From the NCBI GenBank assembly GCA_023381255.1, contig JAMCTX010000010.1, forward strand, positions 1 to 64,000: DNA of 64,000 nucleotides. The letters are read 5' to 3'. The stretch comes from Nitrososphaerota archaeon. Its GTDB lineage: Archaea > Thermoproteota > Nitrososphaeria > Conexivisphaerales > UBA164. A program made the translations under genes and the position numbers. Below, in pieces: positions 7,891 through 15,858 of this stretch; positions within the stretch are counted from its first letter, which is position 1, and every line of letters starts with the position of its first letter. Below the pieces are notes generated by a model. It searched no databases. It saw nothing but the letters and a program-made list of their open reading frames with translations, and was not told where the DNA came from.

Positions 7891-9555
7891 TCACAGTATT
7901 TTTCCAGACCCGGCAAGCCTCCACCTGTCCGATATCATTCTGCTTATTGCGATCCTGTCCCCGCTTAATGCTATTGACGGTCTCTTCAGCTTGATCCTCA
8001 GGTTGTTTGCCCTGATGTCCACAACTACACCGGAATTTACCATGGTGCCTATGTTGAGCTTCAACTGTTCATTTACCCTGATCTTTTCCGTCCTGATAAG
8101 TTCCCTCGTGCCTATGACATATTCGAACAGTTCATAATTTACTTCGATTTCATAAACAGGATTTGGCAGGAAGCCGGGCTTTGAAACATAGTTACCAACC
8201 ATTATGTCGTTTTTGGTGAAAATCGGGTCCAGTTCAGTGCCAACCGCTATGAGCCCTCCTGGCATTACCTCTTCAACATTGCCACCCGCAGTGAACAGGC
8301 TTTTTACCCTAGTAACTACCGGTTGAAAGCTGGTCCTTGTGGGAAGCCCAGGCTTGATTTCTATCGCATCTCCAAGTTTTAACTTGCCCTGCTTCAGTGA
8401 GCCCCCCAGCACGCCTCCAGAGAGCTCTGAAACTTCGGTTCCGGGCTTGTTAATATCAAAAGACCTTAAAACCTGCATAAGGGGGGGTGCCTGTATATCC
8501 CTGCTTGGAGTCGGGATTATTTCTTCGATGGCCTGTATCATGGCATCTATGTTTAGCCTTTTCTGCGCAGATACAGGAACTACGGGGGATTTATCATACC
8601 CATAGGAGCTTATGAAGCTTAGTATCCTGTTATAGTTGGTTAATGCTTCATTGTATGTTACGAGGTCAACCTTGTTCTGCACGAACACTATGTTCTTTAT
8701 GCCAATCATCTTAAGTGCCTGAAGATGTTCCATTGTCTGGGGTTGAGGCACGGGTTCGTTTGCGGCAATTACCACTATTGCGCCATCCATTACTGCCGCA
8801 CCGCTGAGCATTACTGACATGAGGCTTTCATGGCCCGGAGAATCAACAAAGCTTATCACCCTCCTCAGGTTTGCCTCCCCTTCGGGGCACTTTCCATCTG
8901 TTACATACCTCTGGGGTTCAGGCAGTGTGTTGCATTCATATATTGCCGCATCGGCATATCCCACCTTTATAGTAATTCCCCTCTTCAGTTCCTCGCTGTG
9001 AAGGCTGGTCCATTTGCCAGTAATTGCCTCTACCAGCGTTGTGTTGTGCGAAACTATGCCATTGGCCATAATAAAGTTATGAATCTGAGGAACCGAAATG
9101 TCGAATATTATCCCCCTGTACTTTTTGTGGGATATCGCAGATACCCTGTCATAATCTACCCTGTCATTTTCATTAACCATTATGCTGCTCTCTTCTGTAA
9201 TTTGATCAAGCCTGGTCCAGCCTGACTTTGAATCGAACAGCTTGTGGTTTGGGGTCCCGGATACCCTTCTTCCTCCTGCTGTCTCAAGCTCTACGATATC
9301 GCCCCAGTACTTCTGGAAGTAAGGAAACGCCGTTGCTCCGACTATTTTCATGCCGTTGATGCTGTCCACCTTGAGCTTGGCGTCAAATCTGTAAAGCTCA
9401 TCATTGATTTGGTTTATTTCGAACTGCCTTATCAGGTCATTGCCGCTAAATTCATAACCGGCTATTCTTACCTTCTGGTCTGGGGTAAGGCACTTGCCAT
9501 GGTCAACGTGACCTGCAGTGCCAATGTTCACCTCGGGCTGTTTTGGTATTTTCAA
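7891..9555 (-). CDS. Translation initiation factor aIF2 subunit gamma, interrupted by an intein
   Basis: The 554-aa precursor is an EF-Tu-like GTPase that carries initiator Met-tRNA to the ribosome. The P-loop is split: GHVDHGK (residues 15-21) is followed by a 150-residue intein, and the host sequence resumes TTLVEAITG. Without the intein the product is 404 aa, normal for the family. Further G motifs are RGITIK (switch 1), DSPGHE (switch 2), NKVD and the VPVSAQ loop, followed by two beta-barrel domains. The zinc-knuckle region holds only two Cys, in IYECN and GKCPE, where four (two CxxC pairs) are usual. The start is a TTG at 9555. The unspliced protein cannot bind GTP normally, so splicing is essential for translation. 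Confidence 0.93.
   Translation of the reverse strand: MKIPKQPEVNIGTAGHVDHGKCLTPDQKVRIAGYEFSGNDLIRQFEINQINDELYRFDAKLKVDSINGMKIVGATAFPYFQKYWGDIVELETAGGRRVSGTPNHKLFDSKSGWTRLDQITEESSIMVNENDRVDYDRVSAISHKKYRGIIFDISVPQIHNFIMANGIVSHNTTLVEAITGKWTSLHSEELKRGITIKVGYADAAIYECNTLPEPQRYVTDGKCPEGEANLRRVISFVDSPGHESLMSVMLSGAAVMDGAIVVIAANEPVPQPQTMEHLQALKMIGIKNIVFVQNKVDLVTYNEALTNYNRILSFISSYGYDKSPVVPVSAQKRLNIDAMIQAIEEIIPTPSRDIQAPPLMQVLRSFDINKPGTEVSELSGGVLGGSLKQGKLKLGDAIEIKPGLPTRTSFQPVVTRVKSLFTAGGNVEEVMPGGLIAVGTELDPIFTKNDIMVGNYVSKPGFLPNPVYEIEVNYELFEYVIGTRELIRTEKIRVNEQLKLNIGTMVNSGVVVDIRANNLRIKLKRPSIALSGDRIAISRMISDRWRLAGSGKIL
9043..9492 (-). other. Mini-intein (150 aa) in the aIF2-gamma P-loop
   Basis: In-frame insertion at precursor residues 22-171. 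It begins with Cys (block A, CLTPDQKV), has the block-B TxxH motif as TPNH (intein residues 80-83), a block-F segment IIFDISVPQIHNF, and ends SHN with Thr as the +1 host residue. All splicing residues are therefore present. Only about 40-50 residues separate the splicing halves, and there is no LAGLIDADG or HNH homing-endonuclease domain, so it is a mini-intein that can splice but not home by itself. Boundaries were checked codon by codon: TGC at 9490-9492 and AAC at 9043-9045. Confidence 0.93.
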
Positions 9556-9637
9556 CTTTCTATTTAAGGTTACATAATATGGTCTTTAAACTTATCTGAA
9601 CATTGACAGCCAAATGCAAATTCGCTAGTTTGCACAC

Positions 9638-9648
9638 ACTTTAAAAGT
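9638..9648 (+). promoter_or_regulatory. TATA box of the PIN-domain gene
   Basis: ACTTTAAAAGT is centred about 27 nt before the GTG at 9670, consistent with a leaderless transcript. It lies in the 114-nt divergent spacer shared with aIF2-gamma. Confidence 0.5.
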
Positions 9649-9669
9649 CAATTGTGACAATGCAAGCAT

Positions 9670-10014
9670 GTGAAGGTAATATTTGACACCAGCTTTATTG
9701 TGGTAATAACGGAAGGACCCACTCCGCTTTACCAGCAGCTTGTAAATATTTACGACAAAGTAGACCCCGTTGTCACGAGATCGGTTTTGAGGGAGCTTGA
9801 TTCAGTTTCAAAGAGAAAAAAAATCAAAGTGCGCGGATTTGTCCCTGCAGAAGTTGTAGAATATAATAATAACGCTGACGACGATATAGTAAAGCTGGCA
9901 ACTGAAAGGAAAATCCCGGTAATCACAATGGATATTGAACTGGGCAAGCGCCTCAGGTCAAAAGGATTGACCTGCCTAACAGGTTCTAAAAACAAACTGA
10001 TATATTTCAGGTGA
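9670..10014 (+). CDS. PIN-domain protein (FCF1/rRNA-processing nuclease-like)
   Basis: A 114-aa single PIN domain. Metal-binding acids are Asp6 in IFDTSF, Glu42 in VLRELDS, and the Asp pairs in NADDDIVKLA and VITMDIEL, so the four-acid nuclease site looks complete. Single-domain PIN proteins of this type next to aIF2-gamma in archaea are annotated as Fcf1/Utp24-like rRNA-processing nucleases. Here the gene is divergent from aIF2-gamma. No antitoxin gene is adjacent, which argues against a VapC toxin. The start is GTG at 9670. Confidence 0.75.
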   Translation: MKVIFDTSFIVVITEGPTPLYQQLVNIYDKVDPVVTRSVLRELDSVSKRKKIKVRGFVPAEVVEYNNNADDDIVKLATERKIPVITMDIELGKRLRSKGLTCLTGSKNKLIYFR

Positions 10015-10019
10015 ATATT

Positions 10020-11489
10020 TCAGCGGATCAGAAAAAATATTGATGCCGCCAAAATGAAGCCAAACACAATGCCTGCAGCGCCCCAAGAAATTGAGTGCCT
10101 TTTTTTCTCCTTTTCTATTTCAAGCTGGTAGAATTCCTGCATCAGTGCTGGCAGCCTCATGGCTGAATCAAGATATTTTGTTACCCTGCCGGCCAGCTGT
10201 TTAACCCTGAATATATAATAATCCTTGTAAAGGCCTTCCTGCTCAAAGATGGAAGGGAGGGTTTGTATGAAGTTAAATTCTGGATCAAGGGCCCTGCACA
10301 CGCTGTCAAGCATCAATCCCATCCTCAGATAAAGCACTAGCTGCTTTGGAAGCCTGAAAGGAAACCTGTAAATCACCCTGTTTGCGGCGTACATGAGCAT
10401 CCTTACATCAGATTCGCTTACCCGAAATCCCTCCATTTCATTTAGCGCCATATCGATCCCCTTTGCTATTATGTATCTGTTCACAAACGGATCAAGAACC
10501 TCGAGGTCTATGAGCGCATCGATCATTTCCTCCGTATTTCTGGTTGCCAGCGACATGTAAAGCCACATCATTTTATCCCTCATATCCTTTGAAAGGCTTC
10601 CAACCATGCCAAAATCGTAAAGCGCTATCTTTCCGTCATTTAAAATGGAAATATTGCCGGGATGGGGGTCTGCGTGAAACATTTCCATTTTCAGGACCAT
10701 GACAAGATAAAGCCTTGAAAGCGCCGACGCTATTTTAACCCTGTCTATTTTTTGCTCATCAAGCCTTTTTACATCGGTTACCTTTATGCCATCTATTCTT
10801 TCCATTACAATGATTCTCTTTGTTGAAACTTCTGGAAAAATATCAGGCACGACGACGTATTTGTAAGATGACAGCAGCGATTTTAACCTTTTCATGTTGT
10901 TTGCCTCTTTTGCATAATCCATCTCATCGTAAACCGTTTCATAGAACTGATCAACTGCGGTCATAAAAGAATTAAGAAATGCCCTCCCCATAAAAACAGA
11001 CATCAGCGGAAGCAGCTTTTTTATGGTGCTTACATCTTCATCTATTACTTTGCCTATGCCAGGCCTTATGATCTTAACTACAACACCCCTTCCCCTGTAC
11101 TTTGCCTCATGAACCTGCCCAAGGCTTGCTGCGCTTATAGGAACGGGGTTGAAATCTTCGAAAACCTTGTTGATCCCGCCCAGGTCCTCATCTATAATCT
11201 TCTTTATGCCTTCAAATTTTGCTGGAGGCACCTGGTCCTGAAGCCTTACAAACTCATCCATATATGGCTGGGGCAGCACATCGCTCCTGACAGAAAGCAA
11301 CTGCCCCAGTTTTATAAATGCCGGGCCCAGTTCCATAAATCTATCAACCATCTTTTTTGCATGGTTCCTCATCGAATCGTAATGGTCCCTCAGGTCTTCG
11401 GTCTTAAGAGCCTTTCTTCTGTCAAAATAGTAGTAGGTAAAACTTGGCAGTAGGGTGAAAAATATCTTTAACATCCTCTTAAGCGTCAT
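10020..11489 (-). CDS. ABC1/AarF/UbiB-family atypical kinase
   Basis: A 489-aa protein with the KxGQ-type N-terminal motif (IKLGQLLSVRSD), an Ala-rich nucleotide loop (AASLGQVHEA), a catalytic HADPHPGN loop and a DFGMVG metal loop, ending in one C-terminal transmembrane helix. UbiB/ADCK proteins are membrane-associated atypical kinases or ATPases tied to isoprenoid-quinone metabolism; the archaeal role is inferred, perhaps menaquinone or lipid handling. ATG 11489 is preferred over an upstream in-frame start at 11525, because the latter would overlap the preceding gene by 34 nt while 11489 is 2 nt after its stop. Confidence 0.85.
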   Translation of the reverse strand: MTLKRMLKIFFTLLPSFTYYYFDRRKALKTEDLRDHYDSMRNHAKKMVDRFMELGPAFIKLGQLLSVRSDVLPQPYMDEFVRLQDQVPPAKFEGIKKIIDEDLGGINKVFEDFNPVPISAASLGQVHEAKYRGRGVVVKIIRPGIGKVIDEDVSTIKKLLPLMSVFMGRAFLNSFMTAVDQFYETVYDEMDYAKEANNMKRLKSLLSSYKYVVVPDIFPEVSTKRIIVMERIDGIKVTDVKRLDEQKIDRVKIASALSRLYLVMVLKMEMFHADPHPGNISILNDGKIALYDFGMVGSLSKDMRDKMMWLYMSLATRNTEEMIDALIDLEVLDPFVNRYIIAKGIDMALNEMEGFRVSESDVRMLMYAANRVIYRFPFRLPKQLVLYLRMGLMLDSVCRALDPEFNFIQTLPSIFEQEGLYKDYYIFRVKQLAGRVTKYLDSAMRLPALMQEFYQLEIEKEKKRHSISWGAAGIVFGFILAASIFFLIR

Positions 11490-11491
11490 TT

Positions 11492-11731
11492 TCAGATTAT
11501 CAACCTTATGACAGTTGGCATACATTCAAATGCCATGTGCAGTAGCGGGTGAGATCGCGGATCAAATGCATCAACATGCACTTCGAACCTGTCCTCATAT
11601 TCCCTTATGTGCAGGCCATTTCTGCCCCTGTATTGAGCAACTGAATCCATTGGAAATCCGATAACGGTTTTATCCACCCAGGGGGGTGGATTTTGCATTA
11701 TCGATTTATCAATTATGAACTTTATCCCCAT
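11492..11731 (-). CDS. Hypothetical 79-aa protein upstream of the UbiB-like kinase
   Basis: I do not recognise this family. The 79 residues have no membrane helix, contain a PPPW motif near residues 15-18 and a mixed beta-rich pattern (FEVHVDAFDPRSHPLLH). It sits 2 nt before the UbiB-like gene in the same direction and is probably co-transcribed with it, which suggests a linked role. Codon use resembles the neighbours. Confidence 0.6.
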   Translation of the reverse strand: MGIKFIIDKSIMQNPPPWVDKTVIGFPMDSVAQYRGRNGLHIREYEDRFEVHVDAFDPRSHPLLHMAFECMPTVIRLII

Positions 11732-11796
11732 ACCACACTTTAAGCCTGGCGCATTAATAACAATTAGGTATTATTTTCACCTAAATTGCAAGAAAA

Positions 11797-12351
11797 TCAC
11801 AGCATAAATTTCTTCAATTGACCATAATCACTGATGTAGCTTAACCAGTCAACCTCATCAAAGAGTGATGTCCCGTCTTTAATGGCATTATCGATTCTGG
11901 CCGCAGATAAATGTGGAGTTTCAAAGGTCGCATCAATCTGCATTACCTTTTCGTTGCCCAGCATTTCAATTGTTTCTGCCAGGCATCTATCAACGAACTC
12001 TGCCGTCAGGTTCTCCCTTATTTTTCTCAGCTCATAATTTTGTACTAGATACCTGTAATAGAGCACAAACGGATTGCATCTGACTACCACGGCACTTATT
12101 ACTTCTTCTGGATCCACAAGGCGCAGTGCATATGTACCTGAAATTATGTGCTTGCCGTTTAATTTGTCAAACGATTCCCCTGCCATTTTTTCATTGATTA
12201 TGATTTCGTTATTTTCATAACTTGCCGCGCCGGCATCAAGCAAAAAAGAACTGTATTCCAGGAATGGCATGCCGGTCATGCCAGAGAGGCTGGCTGCAAT
12301 TGTCTTTTTGCCAACTGCAGGGCATCCAGCCACAATTATGTATTTCTTCAC
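11797..12351 (-). CDS. Adenylate-kinase-like NTPase (Fap7/hAK6 type)
   Basis: A 184-aa P-loop protein with Walker A GCPAVGKKT at the N-terminus and a compact kinase fold: an early EYSSFLLDAGA segment, a Cys-Asn-Pro strand end (VVRCNPFVLYYRY) and a C-terminal LID-like portion. It matches archaeal Fap7/AK6-type NTPases that help mature the 20S/17S pre-rRNA with Rps11/uS11. A KH protein (Dim2-like) and topoisomerase VI are encoded nearby upstream on the same strand. The start is GTG at 12351. The small-ORF stop 2 nt upstream could couple translation. Confidence 0.75.
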   Translation of the reverse strand: MKKYIIVAGCPAVGKKTIAASLSGMTGMPFLEYSSFLLDAGAASYENNEIIINEKMAGESFDKLNGKHIISGTYALRLVDPEEVISAVVVRCNPFVLYYRYLVQNYELRKIRENLTAEFVDRCLAETIEMLGNEKVMQIDATFETPHLSAARIDNAIKDGTSLFDEVDWLSYISDYGQLKKFML

Positions 12352-12353
12352 AT

Positions 12354-12470
12354 TCAGTCAACCCCGTAAGTCAGCTTTAAAGCAGAGCACAGAGCCGTGT
12401 TCCGCACTTGAGATACTGCCCGCTTTACTGAAAATCTCACCCATAATATCCACCTTGTGCGTGCCGGCAT
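12354..12470 (-). CDS. Possible 38-aa leaderless small ORF
   Basis: A short ORF from ATG 12470 to TGA 12354 lies 30 nt after a good TATA box and ends 2 nt before the Fap7-like GTG. The product is basic and Arg/Trp-rich near the N-terminus. I recognise no family, and an overlapping frame starting at 12452 encodes a different 28-residue peptide, so coding is doubtful. It may simply be the leader of the kinase mRNA. Confidence 0.2.
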   Translation of the reverse strand: MPARTRWILWVRFSVKRAVSQVRNTALCSALKLTYGVD

Positions 12471-12496
12471 TTAAGCAATTAATAGCCCGCAAACTA

Positions 12497-12506
12497 TTTA
12501 TAAATA
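12497..12506 (-). promoter_or_regulatory. TATA box upstream of the Fap7-like kinase
   Basis: TTTATAAATA on the minus strand would direct transcription from about 12473. That gives a leader of roughly 120 nt before the kinase GTG, or a leaderless 38-aa ORF at 12470. Confidence 0.5.
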
Positions 12507-12522
12507 ATTATTTTGAAACTTG

Positions 12523-12699
12523 CTATTCCACTTTTGCAAAAATTGCAACAAGTGCTCCTATGATAATTATCGCCGACATCAAATAGTAAATGCCTGTTAT
12601 CAAGGGTGCCGCCTGATGAACGCCAAGCAAGGCTATGTATACAGCGAGAACTATGGCTGCCAGAGAAGCTATCTTTAAAATTACATCCTTTGGATCCAT
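12523..12699 (-). CDS. Small membrane protein (58 aa) downstream of top6A
   Basis: A short ORF on the minus strand, ATG 12697-12699 to TAG 12523-12525. The protein has two hydrophobic helices (about residues 6-26 and 32-54) separated by a short GVHQAAP loop, with a charged start MDPKD and end AKVE. It begins 3 nt after the topoisomerase VI A stop and is probably the last gene of that operon. The family is unknown, and a role in membranes is all that can be inferred. Confidence 0.6.
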   Translation of the reverse strand: MDPKDVILKIASLAAIVLAVYIALLGVHQAAPLITGIYYLMSAIIIIGALVAIFAKVE

Positions 12700-12702
12700 T
12701 TG

Positions 12703-13767
12703 CTAACCCAACTCCCTCAACTTATCTGGAAGATATTTATCCACTATATAAGTTAAACCATACCTGGCAAATGCCTCCTGCTCAGATTTTCTTCGAGACT
12801 TCAGAAATTCATCTATCTGGTCCTTCCAAATTTGTTCAGTGTACCTGGGGTCGTCCCTTAACTCGTACAGCCTTTTTATGTCAACTTCTGTCAATGGGTC
12901 GCTTGGCAGCTTGTATTTTTTTATGTCCGTAGCCCATACGCCTGCCCATGTGGCATCAGGGGTTGTCAGGTCAGTTATGTGTGCAGCGTTGGCCGAACCT
13001 GAAATTATGACCATGGCTATATGCATCCCCCAGGGATCAGCGTCTGTAAAAATATATATGGGGAGGCCCAGCTCCTTGCGCAGCCGGCGGATCAGATACC
13101 TTGTGCTTCTTGGAGCCTGGCCCGCCGTATCTATCAGCACGGCCTTGTATTTTTCATGCACCTTTTCCTCTATGAACCTGGTGAAAAGTGCGCCCTTTTC
13201 TATTACGATTACCCTTTCCGCAGTGGTTTTTACAAAGGATGAAGTCGTAAGTGCGGGCCCTATCATTACACCGTCTGGGTGGGATGTCAGGTCTAGCTTT
13301 CTCCCTTCATAGCCCGGCACGTTGTACTCGATGGTCAAATTACCAAAAATTGCACTCCTCTCTTCCGGGTAAATGTTAAGGTCCTCCCTGGCAGATCCCA
13401 CCAGGCTTTCCAGCTCTGTTATTATTTCATCTGATTCGGCCTGGTCTTCAAAGTCCACATGGTATGCCTGCGCCGAATAATATATGTCCCTCAGCGTGGA
13501 GGTCTTGTTTTCCATCATCAGGTGCTTGCTGAAAAAAGCAATCCAGAGCAGCTGTGAAAACGGCCTGAGGTGTTTTGTGTTTTTAGCGTTTCTTTTAACC
13601 CTTTCAGGCCCCAGAACATACTGCTTAAGCTTCTTATCGTACTGTATGTTGCTTACTGACCTGCTTGGTATTTCCACATACGGGTACTTCCCGCTGGCCA
13701 GGTCTCCGTAAACCTGACTGCCGAGGTCCTTAAGCCTGCTGACCATCCACTCTTTCTTGTACCTCAA
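12703..13767 (-). CDS. top6A: DNA topoisomerase VI subunit A
   Basis: The 354-aa catalytic subunit of the type IIB topoisomerase, related to Spo11. The cleavage tyrosine lies in TLRDIYYSAQAY (Tyr96/Tyr97), and the Toprim metal site is formed by the Glu in VIVIEKGALF and the Asp pair in IFTDADPWG. It forms an A2B2 enzyme with the upstream gene product and relaxes or decatenates DNA using ATP. The start is TTG at 13767 with SD GGAGG six bases before it, giving a 38-nt overlap with top6B; ATG 13746 is an alternative. Coupled translation with top6B is likely. Confidence 0.95.
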   Translation of the reverse strand: MRYKKEWMVSRLKDLGSQVYGDLASGKYPYVEIPSRSVSNIQYDKKLKQYVLGPERVKRNAKNTKHLRPFSQLLWIAFFSKHLMMENKTSTLRDIYYSAQAYHVDFEDQAESDEIITELESLVGSAREDLNIYPEERSAIFGNLTIEYNVPGYEGRKLDLTSHPDGVMIGPALTTSSFVKTTAERVIVIEKGALFTRFIEEKVHEKYKAVLIDTAGQAPRSTRYLIRRLRKELGLPIYIFTDADPWGMHIAMVIISGSANAAHITDLTTPDATWAGVWATDIKKYKLPSDPLTEVDIKRLYELRDDPRYTEQIWKDQIDEFLKSRRKSEQEAFARYGLTYIVDKYLPDKLRELG

Positions 13768-15256
13768 CTTCCTCCTCCCCCATGCTGATCAGCCTATTCA
13801 CATCAGGCATGCCTTTTTCTGCAAGGTCTGATGAGAACTTTGCTATAAGCGGCAGATACTTCCTGTACATATTCTGCTTCTTTTTTACAACTTCCATTCT
13901 GGACCTCCTGTTGATAAATATCGATAAAAATCTCAAAACTATTCTGAGCGCGTTCCTTATTTCCCTTTCAACCTCCGGCCTGTCAGCTACATACTCCTTC
14001 CCCATCGTTTTATACGGCACCTTTGTGGAGCATATGTGAGTTATAACTGTGATTGGATCGTCCGGTGTAAGATGGTACCTCTTCCAGTCTATCTCTTCAT
14101 TCAGCACCCTGTAGGCCACATCATTCCCTTCATCATAGAGCAACGGTATCCTGTTGGCATACCTGAAAAGCCTCATTCCGCCGTCCCTGTTTTCATATGA
14201 TACAGCAACTTCAACGATGAATGGATAACCCTCATATGAAAGGGGCGTCCTCGTTAGCGCCTCATTAAATTCCGGGTTAAGCTCCTTCCTGATCCCCTCC
14301 ATAAGCAACTCCCTTCCTATAGGAGAAAGGCAGCTGGCATCAGGCGGCAAAAATTTGTCATAATTTCTCAGTGCACTTTCCAGCTTTACCAAATCTTCAT
14401 GGGTGAGCGATCGAGGATCGGTGTTTGGGTCAATCCCTGCATATTGAAGAAATGATAAGGCTGTCTTTTTTCCAACCCTGTGAAAGTTCTTTGTCAGAAA
14501 ATTTATCATATTGCCCTTCTTCCACACCCTTACCATCCTTCTAACCATTTCAAGGTCAACCCCCTTTGGATGTGGCTTAACTTCCACTGGTGCGGGGGGT
14601 ATTACTGTCGTGGTTCTTCTGTACATGTAAACCTCGCCAGCGGGGTCTACAAACAGGATATTGGCATAGGGGGTAACTATGGCGACACGCTTGATGTATT
14701 CCTTGACCTTTGCGGCCGAGCGCATATAATCGCCCACTAGGTTCATCCTTACCCTTGTCCCCCTCCACCCGGACGCTTCGGTAATGCTGTGGTTGATTAT
14801 AATCGGCTTGTTTCTCTCAATGTCAATAAACAGCTCATAATGGCTATAGTTTACCCCGTCCTGGCTGCTGTCTATGGACACCGGCTTGTTTGTTGTTATC
14901 TGGGCATAAAGCACGCTCATTGTTGCTCCCATCCCAAACGTTCCACGCGCCTGTTTTAGCCCGAACTTGGTGCCGTAAAACACCTTTCCAAGCGCCATGG
15001 GTATCTTGTCATCAGGCATTCCAATTCCGTTGTCCTGAACCGAAAGCTCATATTCCCTTATGTCGTTTGCTGAGTTATCAGCCTGAGTTATTTTAACGTA
15101 AATGTCAGGCAGTATGCCGTAGCTGTCACATGCATCAAGCGAATTTTCGACAAGCTCCCTGAGCGCCGAATAAAGCGCCCTTGAAGGGTTGCTAAAGCCT
15201 GCTAGATCCCGGTTTCTGTAAAAAAAATCGCTGGGGGATATTTCCTGGAAGCTCAT
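13730..15256 (-). CDS. top6B: DNA topoisomerase VI subunit B
   Basis: A 508-aa GHKL ATPase subunit. The ATP-binding motifs are ELVENSLDAC (N-box), DNGIGM and GTFGMGA; a helix-2-turn-helix and transducer domain follow. ATP-driven dimerisation of this subunit opens and closes the DNA gate of Top6A. ATG 15256 is favoured: it makes an ATGA overlap with the stop of the KH gene and has SD GGGAG upstream. The operon order KH - top6B - top6A is overlapped at both joints. Confidence 0.95.
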   Translation of the reverse strand: MSFQEISPSDFFYRNRDLAGFSNPSRALYSALRELVENSLDACDSYGILPDIYVKITQADNSANDIREYELSVQDNGIGMPDDKIPMALGKVFYGTKFGLKQARGTFGMGATMSVLYAQITTNKPVSIDSSQDGVNYSHYELFIDIERNKPIIINHSITEASGWRGTRVRMNLVGDYMRSAAKVKEYIKRVAIVTPYANILFVDPAGEVYMYRRTTTVIPPAPVEVKPHPKGVDLEMVRRMVRVWKKGNMINFLTKNFHRVGKKTALSFLQYAGIDPNTDPRSLTHEDLVKLESALRNYDKFLPPDASCLSPIGRELLMEGIRKELNPEFNEALTRTPLSYEGYPFIVEVAVSYENRDGGMRLFRYANRIPLLYDEGNDVAYRVLNEEIDWKRYHLTPDDPITVITHICSTKVPYKTMGKEYVADRPEVEREIRNALRIVLRFLSIFINRRSRMEVVKKKQNMYRKYLPLIAKFSSDLAEKGMPDVNRLISMGEEEVEVQERVDGQQA

Positions 15257-15804
15257 ACGCCAGTCTCCCACAGCTTAAGGCGATCCTTCTTCATTGTGCT
15301 CCTGTGCCTTTCCAGCTTTGCAAATACTGATGCGTGCCTTGAACCCATAATCAGGTCCTTTACAGCGTCAGCTGACAACTTTACATTATCTGGTTTGCCA
15401 ATTATCGAAACATGATCGCCGTATATTGAAATTTTAGTTTCAGTTAGCTGCTCAATTTTACTCCTTGCTGAACCGTTTGTGCCTATCAGCCTTCCCCTTA
15501 TTCTCACAAGGCTGTTTTTCGTAGAAACATAATCCCTTAAATCCAGCTCCATCATAACTGCCCGGCCATCTATTAGGTCTGATGCGCTGTAGGGGGAAAA
15601 CCCGCGGGCAAGCGCCTCAATGTAAGCAGTTGCGGTAACTGGGTCAGATTTATTATCTGACGATTCAATTTTAACCAAACCTCCATTAAAAGTGACTTTA
15701 ACCTTAAATGTTTTTTCTATAAACGCCTTCTGGGATCCTCCTGAGCCTATTATTACACCTAGCCTGTCTTTGCTGACCCTCAGAACCCTCTCAAATTCCA
15801 TCAT
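15253..15804 (-). CDS. KH-domain RNA-binding protein, archaeal Dim2/Pno1-like
   Basis: A 183-aa protein with two KH-like modules: the first has GVIIGSGGSQKAFIE near residues 16-30 and the second RGRLIGTNGSARSKIE near 102-117. Both carry the GxxG loop. This matches archaeal Dim2/Pno1, which binds the 3' end of pre-16S rRNA during small-subunit maturation. It overlaps top6B by four bases (ATGA), so it shares a transcript with topoisomerase VI. Confidence 0.85.
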   Translation of the reverse strand: MMEFERVLRVSKDRLGVIIGSGGSQKAFIEKTFKVKVTFNGGLVKIESSDNKSDPVTATAYIEALARGFSPYSASDLIDGRAVMMELDLRDYVSTKNSLVRIRGRLIGTNGSARSKIEQLTETKISIYGDHVSIIGKPDNVKLSADAVKDLIMGSRHASVFAKLERHRSTMKKDRLKLWETGV

Positions 15805-15858
15805 CTACTTTTAATTGCCTTATGATTTAAAATTTTCTAATTGCATCGTTTTCAAGTG

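Noticed and set aside
9670-10014. VapC-type toxin for the PIN-domain gene
   Set aside because: No antitoxin-like gene is adjacent, and PIN genes beside aIF2-gamma are usually Fcf1-like rRNA-processing nucleases.
12839-13312. 157-codon plus-strand frame opposite top6A
   Set aside because: It overlaps the Toprim domain of topoisomerase VI A and shows no independent motif.
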